Shown one piece after another: positions 1 through 8,796 of a DNA stretch of 64,000 nt; the first letter of the stretch is position 1; every line of letters starts with the position of its first letter. The position numbers were made by a program, and so were the translations under genes. Where the stretch lies: positions 11,437 to 75,436 of the forward strand of contig CAXSBC010000011.1 of assembly GCA_964236105.1 (NCBI GenBank), written 5' to 3'. Below the pieces are notes generated by a model. The model saw only the letters and a program-made list of their open reading frames with translations, was not told where the DNA came from and made no database searches. Source of the DNA: Lichenicola sp964236105. Its GTDB lineage: Bacteria > Pseudomonadota > Alphaproteobacteria > Acetobacterales > Acetobacteraceae.

Positions 1-2527
1 CGCCGACGAAGGGTCCGTGCACGCGGGTGATGCGGCCGCCGCCGGCCATGTAGAGCATGTCGCCCTGGCCCAGCAGCTGCTCGGAGCCCTGCTCGCCCAG
101 GATGGTGCGGCTGTCGAACTTGGAGATCACCTGGAAGGAGATGCGGGTCGGGAAGTTCGCCTTGATGGTGCCGGTGATGACGTCCACCGACGGGCGCTGG
201 GTGGCCATGATCACGTGGATGCCGGCAGCGCGCGCCATCTGCGCCAGCCGCTGCACCGTGGTCTCGATCTCCTTGCCGGCCACCATCATCAGGTCGGCCA
301 TCTCGTCGATCACCACCACGATGTAGGGCAGGCTTTCCAGCGAAAGGTTCTGCTCCTCGAAGATCGGCCGGCCGGTCTCTGGATCGAAGCCGGTCTGCAC
401 CTTGCGGGTCATGGTCTCGCCGGAGGCGCGGGCGACGGCGACGCGCTCGTTGTAGCCGCCGATGTTGCGCACGCCGAGCTGGCTCATGCCCCGGTAGCGC
501 CGCTCCATCTCGCGCACGGTCCATTTCAGCGCCGTCACCGCCTTGGCCGGGTCGGTCACCACCGGCGCCATCAGATGTGGGATGCCGTCATAGATCGACA
601 GCTCCAGCATCTTCGGGTCGATCATGATCAGCCGGCATTCATCCGGGCTGAGCCGGTAGAGCAGCGACAGGATCATCGAGTTGATGCCCACCGACTTGCC
701 CGAGCCGGTGGTGCCGGCGATCAGCAGATGCGGCATGCGGGCGAGGTCGGCATAGACCGGGGCGCCGGAGATGTCCTTGCCCAGCGCCAGGCACAGCCGG
801 GCCGGGTGGTCGACCCAGGCGTCGGCATCGAGCAGCTCGGAGAAATACACCGTCTCGCGCTTGGCGTTCGGCACCTCGATGCCGATCACGTTGCGGCCGG
901 GCACGGTGGCGATTCGCACCGCCGTCACCGACAGCGAGCGGGCGATGTCGTCGGCGAGCCCGATCACCCGGGCCGACCGGATGCCGGGCGCCGGCTCGAG
1001 CTCGTAAAGCGTGACGACGGGGCCGGCATGGATGTCGCCGATCGCGCCCTGCACGCCGTAATCCGACAGCACGGTCTCCAGCAGGCGGGCATTGGCCTGC
1101 AGGCTCTCGGGCGACGCGCCGACGCTGGTGCGAGGCGGTGCCGGCTTCAGCAGCGAGGTGGGCGGCAGGCGCCATTCCGCCGTGTCCGGCTCGGCGGCCG
1201 CGTCCTGCCAGCGCGGACCGGCGGGGGCCGGCCTGGGTGCGGCCTGCGCCGGGGTCTCGCCGCGGCCGCCGATCAGCCTGGCGACCGACAGCATGCCGCC
1301 CTTGGGCCCGGCGCGCGGGTCCGACCGCGACGGCGCCTCCGACACCGGCTCGGGCATGGGTTCCGGCGCACGCGGCTGCGGCGCCGGCGTCGAATCGGGA
1401 GGCGGGGCCGCGGGGCCGCCGAGCTGCACCGGCGGCAGTTCGGGCAGGGCCTCGCGGGAAGCGCGCAGGGCGCTGCGCGAGCGGAACGGCAGCACCGGCG
1501 GGTCGTCCGGCTCCTCGTCGGTGCCGGGCGGCAGCACCCATCCGCTGGATCCGAGCTTCGGGCGCGGCGCATCGGCCTCGGCGCGACCGCCGCGCAGGCT
1601 GGGCTCGCGCTTTTCCCGGCTGCTGCGCGCGGGCGACTCGGCCCGGAGCGCCTGCTGTGCGGCCGGCTGCGCCGTCAGCGCGCCGGCGGCGACCGCGCGG
1701 CCGCCGGTGCGGCTGGCGGCAGCGGCGGCGAACGGCGACTCGCCCGGCATGATGTGATCGAACTCGTCCTCGGCGAAGCCGGTGGCGGCGGCATCGGCCC
1801 CGCCGCGCGCCGGGCGCTGCACCGAGCGGCGATTCCGCAGGCCGGCCCGACCGCCGCGGACGCGGGCGAGCGGATAGCGGGCGGTCCGGCGGGCGCCGCG
1901 TCCGACCGCCCGCCATTCGCGCGCCGACAGGCCGAGGCAGAGCGGCACCAGCAGCAGCGCCAGTGCCAGCGCCAGCAGCCAGACCAGCAGCCCGCCGAAC
2001 GCGCCCAGCGCCGCGCGCCCGGCCTCGATCGCGGCATTGCCGAGCGAGACGCCGATCGCGCCACCGGGTCCGGCGCTGCCCGGCCAGCCGGGATGCGGCG
2101 GCACGGCCTCGCCCGCATGCGGCAGCAGCATCGGCAGCCCCGCCAGCACGGCGGCCGCGACCGGCAGCATGAACACCAGCGCCACCAGACGCAGGGTCAG
2201 GCTGCCGAGCCCGCCGCGCGACGCGATCCGCCAGGCCCAGGCCAGGATCGCGAGCACCGGCAGCAGGGACGCCAGCCCGAAATACTGCAGCATCAGGTCG
2301 GCATAGGCGGCGCCGATCGGGCCGGCCAGGTTGCTGGTCTGCGCCACGGTCGCGGTGTCGGGCGAGGGATCGCGCGGATTGTAGGTGACCAGCGCCACCA
2401 GCATGGCGATGGCGACCGCGGCGAGCGCCACGCCGCCGAGCTCGGCGAGCCGCCGGCGCATCAGGGCCTGGAGTTGCGGTGAAGCGAACCGCTCGGAGAT
2501 GAAGCGGCTGCGTTGGGCTAGTTGCAT
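1..2527 (-). CDS. ftsK: DNA translocase FtsK (3' end cut by window edge)
   Basis: Inner-membrane septal DNA translocase that pumps chromosome termini during division and promotes XerCD dimer resolution. The first 842 codons are present; the rest, including the C-terminal gamma winged-helix domain, lies beyond position 1. The N-terminal ~190 residues contain hydrophobic membrane segments, followed by a Pro/Ala/Arg-rich linker (about residues 190-500) and the RecA-like motor. The Walker A motif GTTGSGKS ends near residue 612 with Lys611, Walker B VVVIDEMADL lies near residue 740, and the last visible residues are RITRVHGPFVG. ATG at 2527 gives the typical short cytoplasmic N-terminus before the first helix; a longer start is not supported. 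Identity is certain; only the 3' end is missing. Confidence 0.95.
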   Translation of the reverse strand, partial: MQLAQRSRFISERFASPQLQALMRRRLAELGGVALAAVAIAMLVALVTYNPRDPSPDTATVAQTSNLAGPIGAAYADLMLQYFGLASLLPVLAILAWAWRIASRGGLGSLTLRLVALVFMLPVAAAVLAGLPMLLPHAGEAVPPHPGWPGSAGPGGAIGVSLGNAAIEAGRAALGAFGGLLVWLLALALALLLVPLCLGLSAREWRAVGRGARRTARYPLARVRGGRAGLRNRRSVQRPARGGADAAATGFAEDEFDHIMPGESPFAAAAASRTGGRAVAAGALTAQPAAQQALRAESPARSSREKREPSLRGGRAEADAPRPKLGSSGWVLPPGTDEEPDDPPVLPFRSRSALRASREALPELPPVQLGGPAAPPPDSTPAPQPRAPEPMPEPVSEAPSRSDPRAGPKGGMLSVARLIGGRGETPAQAAPRPAPAGPRWQDAAAEPDTAEWRLPPTSLLKPAPPRTSVGASPESLQANARLLETVLSDYGVQGAIGDIHAGPVVTLYELEPAPGIRSARVIGLADDIARSLSVTAVRIATVPGRNVIGIEVPNAKRETVYFSELLDADAWVDHPARLCLALGKDISGAPVYADLARMPHLLIAGTTGSGKSVGINSMILSLLYRLSPDECRLIMIDPKMLELSIYDGIPHLMAPVVTDPAKAVTALKWTVREMERRYRGMSQLGVRNIGGYNERVAVARASGETMTRKVQTGFDPETGRPIFEEQNLSLESLPYIVVVIDEMADLMMVAGKEIETTVQRLAQMARAAGIHVIMATQRPSVDVITGTIKANFPTRISFQVISKFDSRTILGEQGSEQLLGQGDMLYMAGGGRITRVHGPFVG

Positions 2528-2625
2528 CGGCGCCGCTCGGGCCTTTCGTCATGAACCGGACGAAGCATAGCCTGGAAGAGGCGAACGGAAGAAGCGCCGA
2601 GGGGGCGCCTTGCGTCGTCTCGTCG

Positions 2626-3630
2626 CTAGGCGGAGCGCTGCCGGGTCAGGCCCGACTGCGCGACCACCGCCAGCAGCAGGAACGCACCGCTCGCCAGGCC
2701 CTGATAGGCGGCGCTGAGCGAGCCGATCTGGTTGATCACGTTGTCGATCAGCCCCAGCAGCAGCACGCCCGACAGGGCGCCCAGCATGGTGCCGACGCCG
2801 CCGGTGAGCAGCACGCCGCCGATCACGGCAGCCGCGATCGACTGCAGCTCGTAGCCGGTGCCGGCCGACGACAGGCCGGAGGACAGGTGGGCCGCCAGCA
2901 GGGCGCCGGCCAGACCGGCAAGCCCGCCGGACAGGCAGTAGGTGGCGATCTTGATCCGCTCGACGCGCACGCCGAGCATCCGCGCCGCCTCCTCGTTGCC
3001 GCCGATCGCAAACACCGCCGCGCCGTAGGGCGTGCGGTTCAGCACCAGGGCCGCCAGCAGGAAGGCGGCGACCAGGATCACCACCAGGTTGCTGATCCCG
3101 AGCCAGGCGCCGTTGGCGATCCGCCCGAACAGGCCGGGGTCGGCGATCACCAGGCTCTCGCCGGCCAGCACCACCGCCAGGCCCTTCAGGGCCAGCAGGG
3201 CTGCCAGCGTCACGATGAAGGGCGCCATCCGGGCGCGCACGATCAGCAGCCCGTTGATCAGCCCGACCAAAATGCCGGCGGCCACCGGCGCCGCCACGGC
3301 GGCAAGCGCTCCATACGGCGCGGCATAGGCCGCCAGCACGGTGCCGAGCCCGACCATCGAGCCCACCGACAGGTCGAAGCCGCCCAGGATCACCACCAGG
3401 GTCTGGCCGATCGCCACCAGCCCCAGGAAGCTCGCCGCCGCGGTGATGTCGCTCAGGTTGCCGGCACGCAGGAAATCCGGAAACGCGGCACCTGCGGCGA
3501 GGGCGGCCGCGAGCAGCACGGCGATGGCGCCGCGCGACTGGATCAGCCCGACCAGCCGCTGACGCGCCTCGCCCGCGCGTCCGCCGGCAGGCAGCGCGGC
3601 GCCCTGGCTGCCGATGCCCTGGCCGCTCAT
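2626..3630 (-). CDS. yjfF: Galactofuranose/sugar ABC transporter permease (YjfF-like)
   Basis: Inner-membrane permease of a CUT2 (ribose/galactose type) importer. The 334-aa protein is highly hydrophobic and carries family features: the TLVVILGGFDLSVGS segment after the first helices, a MAPFIVTLA segment and the cytoplasmic loop IGGNEEAARMLGVRV. It is the second of two different permease genes, as in the E. coli ytfQRT-yjfF set, which handles galactofuranose; ribose and xylose systems normally have one permease. Its ATG overlaps the stop of the preceding permease by 4 bp, so translation is probably coupled. The family is certain; the substrate is inferred from gene order and from the binding protein. 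Confidence 0.85.
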   Translation of the reverse strand: MSGQGIGSQGAALPAGGRAGEARQRLVGLIQSRGAIAVLLAAALAAGAAFPDFLRAGNLSDITAAASFLGLVAIGQTLVVILGGFDLSVGSMVGLGTVLAAYAAPYGALAAVAAPVAAGILVGLINGLLIVRARMAPFIVTLAALLALKGLAVVLAGESLVIADPGLFGRIANGAWLGISNLVVILVAAFLLAALVLNRTPYGAAVFAIGGNEEAARMLGVRVERIKIATYCLSGGLAGLAGALLAAHLSSGLSSAGTGYELQSIAAAVIGGVLLTGGVGTMLGALSGVLLLGLIDNVINQIGSLSAAYQGLASGAFLLLAVVAQSGLTRQRSA

Positions 3631-4580
3631 GCGCCTGCCCGCTGCACGTAGAGCGCTCCGATGATGAAGGCGGCCTTCAGGATCTGGGCGTAGTTGGCGT
3701 TGACGTTGTTCATGATGAAGGAGGCGTCCAGCACCACCAGCAGCAGCACGCCGAACACCGTGCCCAGCGTGGAGATCCGCCCGCCGGACAGCGGGGTGCC
3801 GCCGATCACGGCGGCAGCGATGGCGTCCAGCTCGAACTGCACGCCGATATAGTTCGCATCCGCAGCGCCCAGCCGCGCGGTCGCGAACACGCCGGCGATG
3901 CCGGCCAGCAGGCCGGACAGCCCGTAGACGAAGGCGAGCGTGGAGCGGACCGGGTGGCCGGCGAGCACGGCGGCGGTACGGCTGGCGCCCACGAAGATCG
4001 CGTAGCGGCCAGGGGTGGTGCTGCGCACGACGAAGGCGAACAGGCCGGCCAGCGCCAGGGCCAGCAGCGCGGTCAGCGGCAGGCCGAGGAGGGTGAGCTG
4101 GCCGATCGCGGCGATCGGGCCGTCGAACGGCAGGTCGAGGCGGGCGCCGCCCAGCAGCGCCTGCGCCAGGCCGCGTGCCGCGACCAGCAGCGACAGGGAC
4201 GAGATCAGCGGCGCGATCCGGAAGATCGCCACCAGCAGCCCGTTCAGGATGCCGCACAGCAGTCCGGCGCCGATGCCGGCCGCGATCGAGACGCCCTGCC
4301 CGAAGCCCAGCGTGATGCCGATGACCGCGGATGACAGGGCCATGACCGAGCCGACCGACAGGTCGATGCCGCGCGTGCCGATCGCCAGCGACTGGCCGAG
4401 CGCGATCAGGATCACCGGCGCCGCCTCGAACAGCAGCGACCGCACCACGACCGGGTTGCGGAAGCCCGGCGTCACCACGAGGTCGAACGCCACCAGCGCC
4501 GCGAAGGCGATATAGACGCTGCGCGAGCGCAGGAAATCAGCGGTCAGCCACGTCGCGCGCGGCGATGACGACGCGCTCAT
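3627..4580 (-). CDS. ytfT: Galactofuranose/sugar ABC transporter permease (YtfT-like)
   Basis: First permease of the same CUT2 importer, 317 aa, with about eight to ten membrane helices. Visible family motifs are ILIALGQSLAIGTRGIDLSVG near residues 50-70, the loop VGASRTAAVLAGHPV near 200, and AIAAAVIGGTPLSGG near 255. The start ATG at 4580 lies within the last codons of the ATPase gene (4-bp overlap), and the stop overlaps the next permease by 4 bp, so ytfR-ytfT-yjfF form a tightly coupled operon. The protein would pair with YjfF to form the membrane channel, energised by YtfR and fed by YtfQ. Confidence 0.85.
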   Translation of the reverse strand: MSASSSPRATWLTADFLRSRSVYIAFAALVAFDLVVTPGFRNPVVVRSLLFEAAPVILIALGQSLAIGTRGIDLSVGSVMALSSAVIGITLGFGQGVSIAAGIGAGLLCGILNGLLVAIFRIAPLISSLSLLVAARGLAQALLGGARLDLPFDGPIAAIGQLTLLGLPLTALLALALAGLFAFVVRSTTPGRYAIFVGASRTAAVLAGHPVRSTLAFVYGLSGLLAGIAGVFATARLGAADANYIGVQFELDAIAAAVIGGTPLSGGRISTLGTVFGVLLLVVLDASFIMNNVNANYAQILKAAFIIGALYVQRAGA

Positions 4581-6124
4581 GCGACGTTCCCCGGGCCCGG
4601 CGCCGCGGGCGACCCGTCCGCCGATCCGCCGGCCAGGATCGCCAGCACGTCGTCGCCGTCGCGTCCCTCGGTGGCGAGCTCGCCGGTCACGGCACCCTCG
4701 TCCAGCACCACCAGCCGGTCGGCGAGCTCCACCACCTCCTCGATCTCCGACGAGGTCACGAGGACGCCCAGCCCCTCCGCCGCCAGCCCGCGCACGACCC
4801 GGTGCACCTCGGCCTTGGCGCCGACATCGATGCCGCGCGTCGGATCGTCGAGCATCACCGTCCTGGGGCTGGTGCAGAGGGCCCGCGCGATCAGGACCTT
4901 CTGCTGGTTGCCGCCTGACAGCGAGGTGATCGGCATGCCGGGCCCGGCGGTCTTCACGCCGAGCTCGCGCAGGTAGCGCGCGACCAGCTCGCTCTGCCGG
5001 CGTTTCGAGATGATGCCCCAGCGCGAGATGCGCGGCAGCACCGAGGCGGTCAGGTTCTCGCGCACCGACAGCTGGGCGAAGATGCCCTCGTTCCGGCGAT
5101 CCTCCGACAGGAAGGCGAGGCCGTGCCGGATGCTCTCCGACGGCCGCGGCCGGGAGATGCGCCGGCCCGCGATCTCGACCGCGCCGGAGTCGGGCTTCTC
5201 GGCGCCGTAGATCGCCTTGAAGGTCTCGGTCCGTCCGGAGCCGAGCAGCCCGACCAGCCCGAGGATCTCGCCGCGCCGGACGGACAGCGACACGCCGCGC
5301 ACCCGCCTGCGCCAGGACAGATCCTGCACGCGAAGCGCCGTCGGCTCGGACTTCGCAGCACCGGCGCCGGCAGGGGCGGCATGGCTGCGAACCGAAGCCG
5401 GTCCGGCTTCCCGGCCCAGCATGGCGGCGATCAGGCGCGCACGCGGCAGCGCGTCGGTCGCGGCACTGTCGACCACCGCCCCGTCGCGCAGCACGGTCAG
5501 CCGGTCGCACAGCCGGTAGCATTCGGACAGACGGTGGCTGACATAGACCAGTCCGATGCCGTCGCGCCGCAGCTGCTCCACGACCCGGTAGAGCAGCTCC
5601 ACCTCGGCGCTCGACAGGGCGGAGGTGGGCTCGTCGAGGATGACCACCCGGGCGCCGAGCGACACCACGCGCGCGATCGAGACCAGCTGCTGCAGCCCGA
5701 GGCCGAGTGTGCGCAGGGTGCGGCGCGGGTCGATCTCGAGCCCGTAGCGCTGCAGCAGGCCGGCCGCCTGGGCGATCATGCGCGGGCGGTCGACCAGCAG
5801 GCCGAGACGGCGGGGCTCGCGGCCGAGGAACAGGTTGTCGGCGACGCTGCGCTCGGGGATCAGGTTGATCTCCTGATAGACCGCGGCGATCCCGGTAGCC
5901 TGCGCCTCGCGCGGGCTGGAGAAGGACACCGGCCGCCCGTCGAGCAGGATCGTGCCGCCGTCCGGCCGGTTCAGGCCGGTGAGCACCTTGATCAGCGTCG
6001 ACTTGCCAGCACCGTTCTCGCCCATCAGGCCATGAACCTCGCCGGCCCGCAGCGAGAAGGAGACGTCGCGAAGCGCCTTCACGACCCCGAACGACTTGGT
6101 GATTCCGCGCGTCTCCAGCAGCAC
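4577..6124 (-). CDS. ytfR: Sugar ABC transporter ATP-binding protein (YtfR-like, two NBDs)
   Basis: Cytoplasmic ATPase of the CUT2 importer, 515 aa with two fused nucleotide-binding domains. Domain 1 has Walker A GENGAGKST (residues 35-43), a family-typical non-canonical C-loop (LGLGLQQLVSIAR) and Walker B VVILDEPTSAL. Domain 2 lacks the P-loop lysine (GLLGSGRTE), has a canonical LSGGNQQKVLIARAL and Walker B with Asp in place of the catalytic Glu (MLDDPTRGIDVG). One active and one degenerate site is normal for the RbsA/MglA/YtfR family. The gene follows ytfQ by 12 bp and overlaps ytfT by 4 bp. Confidence 0.88.
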   Translation of the reverse strand: MLLETRGITKSFGVVKALRDVSFSLRAGEVHGLMGENGAGKSTLIKVLTGLNRPDGGTILLDGRPVSFSSPREAQATGIAAVYQEINLIPERSVADNLFLGREPRRLGLLVDRPRMIAQAAGLLQRYGLEIDPRRTLRTLGLGLQQLVSIARVVSLGARVVILDEPTSALSSAEVELLYRVVEQLRRDGIGLVYVSHRLSECYRLCDRLTVLRDGAVVDSAATDALPRARLIAAMLGREAGPASVRSHAAPAGAGAAKSEPTALRVQDLSWRRRVRGVSLSVRRGEILGLVGLLGSGRTETFKAIYGAEKPDSGAVEIAGRRISRPRPSESIRHGLAFLSEDRRNEGIFAQLSVRENLTASVLPRISRWGIISKRRQSELVARYLRELGVKTAGPGMPITSLSGGNQQKVLIARALCTSPRTVMLDDPTRGIDVGAKAEVHRVVRGLAAEGLGVLVTSSEIEEVVELADRLVVLDEGAVTGELATEGRDGDDVLAILAGGSADGSPAAPGPGNVA

Positions 6125-6136
6125 GAGACGTCGGCC

Positions 6137-7207
6137 CTAGTAGGGGGCGCCGCTCTGCACGGCCGATGCCGCGTTCTGCTTGGTGTAGAGCGCGTCCTTC
6201 ATGGTGATGGCCTGCGCGACCTTGTCGCCGTTGAACCAGGCCTTCAGCGCCCCGAAAGCCTGGGGTCCGAAGCGGGGATTGGTCTCGACGTCGGCCTGCG
6301 CCCGTCCGGCGGCGATGGCCTGCACCAGCGCCTTGGTGCCGTCGATCGAGACGATGCGCACGTCGCGTCCCGGCTGCTTGCCGCTCTGCTGGATCGCGCG
6401 CATGGCGCCCAGCGTCATGACGTCGGCATGGGTATACAGCGCGGTGGTGTCGGGATGGGCCAGCAGCAGCTGCTCCATCACGCGCTGCGCGTCGGTGGCG
6501 GACCAGTTGCCGGTCTGCTGGGCGACGATCTTCAGTCCCGCATGCTTCTTCAGCTCGTCGGCGAAGCCCTGCGTGCGCTGGGTCTCGACGGAATTGCCGT
6601 ACGCGCCCTGGATCTCGACGATCTGCGCCGTGCCGCCGGTGGCGTCGGCCATGGCGTCGGCGGCGCGGACGCCTTGCGTGTAGAAGTCGGAGCCGAGGAA
6701 GGTGATGAAGTTGCGGCAGGGGGTGCCGGCCGTCGCCCGGTCGATCGTGACCACCGGGATGTTCTGGGCCGCCGCCTGCTCGAGGGCCGGCTGCAGCCCG
6801 GTCGCGTTCAGGGGTGCGACCACGATGGCCTTGGCGCCCTGGGCGATCATGCTCTGGATGTCGGCCACCTGCTTGGCCTGGCTGTCGTTGGCGTTGGTGT
6901 AGAGCAGCCGGGACACGCCGGCCTGCTTTGCCGCCGACCGCACCGAGGCGGTCTCCGCCGCCCGGAACGGGTTCTGCTCGTTCTCGGACTGCGAGAAGCC
7001 GACCACCATGCCCGACAGCGACGCATGGTTCGGGCTCGGGTTGGTGCAGCTCTGCTGCGACTGGCTGCCGACGACCTGGCCGCCGGCCTGGTCCGCCGTC
7101 TGGGCTGCCGCCGACGTCGCGGCGAGGGCGGACCCCGCCAGCAGCGCGATGCAGGCAGCTGTCGCCATCACGACGTTCCTGTCGCGTTCCGGTCTGTGGT
7201 AAGGCAT
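6137..7207 (-). CDS. ytfQ: Periplasmic sugar-binding protein (YtfQ-like)
   Basis: Substrate-binding component of the importer, 356 aa, periplasmic. An N-terminal Sec signal (hydrophobic stretch around residues 13-30, cleavage near an AxA at about 32-36) precedes a type-1 periplasmic binding fold. Segments resemble E. coli YtfQ closely in order: VGFSQSENEQNPFRAAET, a QGAKAIVVAPLNATG block, VTIDRAT, VEIQGAYGNSVETQR, ALYTHADVMTLGAM and a VSIDGTKALVQAI block; YtfQ binds galactofuranose and related sugars. It is the first gene of the operon, as usual for the abundant binding protein, and has its own promoter region upstream with a palindrome on the -35 element. The exact ligand is inferred, not shown. 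Confidence 0.85.
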   Translation of the reverse strand: MPYHRPERDRNVVMATAACIALLAGSALAATSAAAQTADQAGGQVVGSQSQQSCTNPSPNHASLSGMVVGFSQSENEQNPFRAAETASVRSAAKQAGVSRLLYTNANDSQAKQVADIQSMIAQGAKAIVVAPLNATGLQPALEQAAAQNIPVVTIDRATAGTPCRNFITFLGSDFYTQGVRAADAMADATGGTAQIVEIQGAYGNSVETQRTQGFADELKKHAGLKIVAQQTGNWSATDAQRVMEQLLLAHPDTTALYTHADVMTLGAMRAIQQSGKQPGRDVRIVSIDGTKALVQAIAAGRAQADVETNPRFGPQAFGALKAWFNGDKVAQAITMKDALYTKQNAASAVQSGAPY

Positions 7208-7270
7208 GGTCCGTCCCTCGTCATGTTGGGCTTTCGGCCCAATCTGTTCCCGCTTCGGCAGGATGAGGGG

Positions 7271-7305
7271 AGCCTAGATAGCCGGCTCTTGTCTGACAAT
7301 AGAGC
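7271..7305 (-). promoter_or_regulatory. ytfQ operon promoter with palindromic operator
   Basis: Reading the minus strand there is TTGTCA (7299-7294), a 17-bp spacer and TAGGCT (7276-7271), a plausible sigma-70 type pair 60-70 bp upstream of the ytfQ start. The -35 box lies inside the perfect palindrome TTGTCTGACAA (7289-7299), which fits the TNGTNNNACNA pattern of FadR-subfamily GntR operators; outer arms GCTCT/AGAGC extend the symmetry over 7285-7305. A bound repressor would block RNA polymerase. No regulator gene is adjacent. Confidence 0.5.
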
Positions 7306-7337
7306 CGCCGGAAATCAGGCCGGCGAGCCCGGGGGCG

Positions 7338-8180
7338 TCATTCGGCGCCCATCACCAGCCCTTCGATGTCGTGCTTCTGGGTGATCGGCACCAGCCGGTC
7401 GACCACGCGGCAGCTCAGGTGGTCGCGCACCGAGGCCGGCAGGGCCGCGTGATACTCCGGCGTCACCATCATGTCGTGGAGGGCTGCGTGACCGGCTCCC
7501 GGCGCGTCGACGCCGAGCACCAGCACGGGCCGCGAGATCGGCGAGGGATGGGCGGTGCCGCGATGCATCGTCAGGGCAGACCGGCAGGAGATGTCGCCGC
7601 GCTGCGGATACTTGCGGATCGCGCGCTCCTCGAAGCGGGACCAGGCTGCCCGCTCGGGGAACATCTCGTGCCTCCAGCCGCGCCCGTCGTCCCACTGGGT
7701 GCCGGGTGCGACCTCGAACGGCCCCATGTCCGGGGTCACGTCGACCCCGGTGAGGTTGAAGGCGAGCGAGGTGATGCGGTGCTGCTCGTAGGTGTCGGCA
7801 GGCGACGGGAAGTCGCGGTGCCAGGGCTGGTTCATCGCCCCCTGGAACGGCGTGTCGAAGCCGACCTCGACGATCTGGTAGTCCGGACCCAGCACGCGTT
7901 CGGCCATGCCGGTGATCCAGGGGTGGGTCACCAGCTCGACGAACCCGCTCAGCGCCTGTGGATGCAGCTCGACATACCAGCGGCGCGGCCCCCGCCCGAC
8001 GGCGCCGCCCGGGCGCTGGATCGCCTCCCAGAAGGCGGTCATCATGTCGTCGCGGAGCTGGTCGACCCACGCCTGCAAGAACCCGTTCTTCCTGCCGACG
8101 ACGCCGTCGCGCCGCAGCGTCGCCACCTCCTCGGCCAGCGGCCCGGCCGGAGCCGTATCGAGCGCGGCATGGGCTGTCAT
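7338..8180 (-). CDS. PhyH (phytanoyl-CoA dioxygenase) family Fe(II)/2-oxoglutarate oxygenase
   Basis: Probable non-haem iron, 2-oxoglutarate-dependent dioxygenase of 280 aa, cytoplasmic (no signal or membrane segment). The double-stranded beta-helix facial triad is visible as WHRD (His121, Asp123) and a distal His in SALTMHRGTAHPS (His206 or His211), followed by an Arg that could bind 2-oxoglutarate (SRPVLVLGV). The family hydroxylates very different small molecules, so the substrate cannot be named. It lies 130 bp upstream of ytfQ on the same strand, but ytfQ has its own promoter in that gap, so co-regulation with the sugar importer is only possible, not shown. Confidence 0.8.
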   Translation of the reverse strand: MTAHAALDTAPAGPLAEEVATLRRDGVVGRKNGFLQAWVDQLRDDMMTAFWEAIQRPGGAVGRGPRRWYVELHPQALSGFVELVTHPWITGMAERVLGPDYQIVEVGFDTPFQGAMNQPWHRDFPSPADTYEQHRITSLAFNLTGVDVTPDMGPFEVAPGTQWDDGRGWRHEMFPERAAWSRFEERAIRKYPQRGDISCRSALTMHRGTAHPSPISRPVLVLGVDAPGAGHAALHDMMVTPEYHAALPASVRDHLSCRVVDRLVPITQKHDIEGLVMGAE

Positions 8181-8266
8181 GGTCGTCGCCTCCCGTCACG
8201 ATCCGCTGGTCCGCATCATGCCGGACGGCGGACTCTGGACTTGGGCAGCGGTGGCGGAATGTCGAG

Positions 8267-8296
8267 CCCGGTCCGCGGCCTAGGCTGCGGACCGGG
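8267..8296 (-). terminator. Hairpin downstream of the Spy-like gene
   Basis: Perfect 10-bp inverted repeat CCCGGTCCGC / GCGGACCGGG with a 10-nt loop, placed 15 bp after the stop of the minus-strand Spy-like gene. There is no strong T-run, so it could act as a weak intrinsic terminator or as an mRNA 3' end stabiliser. Confidence 0.4.
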
Positions 8297-8310
8297 ACGA
8301 CGACGACGTC

Positions 8311-8796
8311 CTAGTTCGGGGGGTCGGCGGGGGCGTCGGCGGAGGCGCGCAGCGCGTGCTCCTGGTCGTGCAGTGCTGCGAGCTGGGCGTGGGTGGCGGA
8401 GGCCTTTGCGATCTGGTCGGCGGTCAGCAGGTTGCGGATCGCGATCTCGTCGGACAGGTGCTTGGCGTCCATCTGCTGCATCAGGGCCTCCTGCTGCTGC
8501 ACCAGCGGGGCCAGGGTCGCTTCCGTCACGCTGCCCGACGACAGCAGGGTGGCGTCGATCTTCTCGTGGATGGCCCGCATCTGCTCGCGCAGGCTGCGCG
8601 TGTCCGCGCGTCCGGCCTTCATCAGGGCCTGCAGCGAGGTCTTCTGGCTGTCGGTCAGGGTGACGCCGTCGAGCAGGCCGCCGCCGTGATGCCAGCCGTC
8701 CGGCCCGGGGCCGGGCTGAGCCAGAGCGATGCCGCCCGTGCCCGCCGCAGCCATGCAGACCAGGGTGGCGGCGAACAAGGTCTTCCTGCTGAGCAT
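8311..8796 (-). CDS. Spy/CpxP-like periplasmic protein (LTxxQ motifs)
   Basis: Small exported protein of 161 aa, mostly helical. A signal peptide (residues 1-26, ending IALA-Q) is followed by two LTxxQ motifs, LTDSQ at 47-51 and LTADQ at 124-128, the hallmark of the Spy/CpxP/CnrX-like family of periplasmic chaperones and stress sensors. Length and motif spacing match Spy (about 160 aa). It likely binds unfolded proteins in the periplasm under envelope stress. ATG at 8796 is chosen because it gives the complete signal peptide; longer reading frames in this direction run antisense through the malic enzyme gene and are not real. It is divergent from that gene. Confidence 0.8.
   Translation of the reverse strand: MLSRKTLFAATLVCMAAAGTGGIALAQPGPGPDGWHHGGGLLDGVTLTDSQKTSLQALMKAGRADTRSLREQMRAIHEKIDATLLSSGSVTEATLAPLVQQQEALMQQMDAKHLSDEIAIRNLLTADQIAKASATHAQLAALHDQEHALRASADAPADPPN

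Noticed and set aside
17..2482. 821-codon open frame on the + strand opposite ftsK, rich in His, Arg, Gln and Gly
   Set aside because: Antisense shadow of the ftsK gene in GC-rich DNA; no domain, odd composition, and the minus-strand frame encodes clear FtsK motor motifs.
4577..6124. Missing P-loop lysine and Walker B Glu in the second NBD of the YtfR-like ATPase, as sign of decay
   Set aside because: One degenerate site is normal in the RbsA/MglA/YtfR family; the first NBD is intact.
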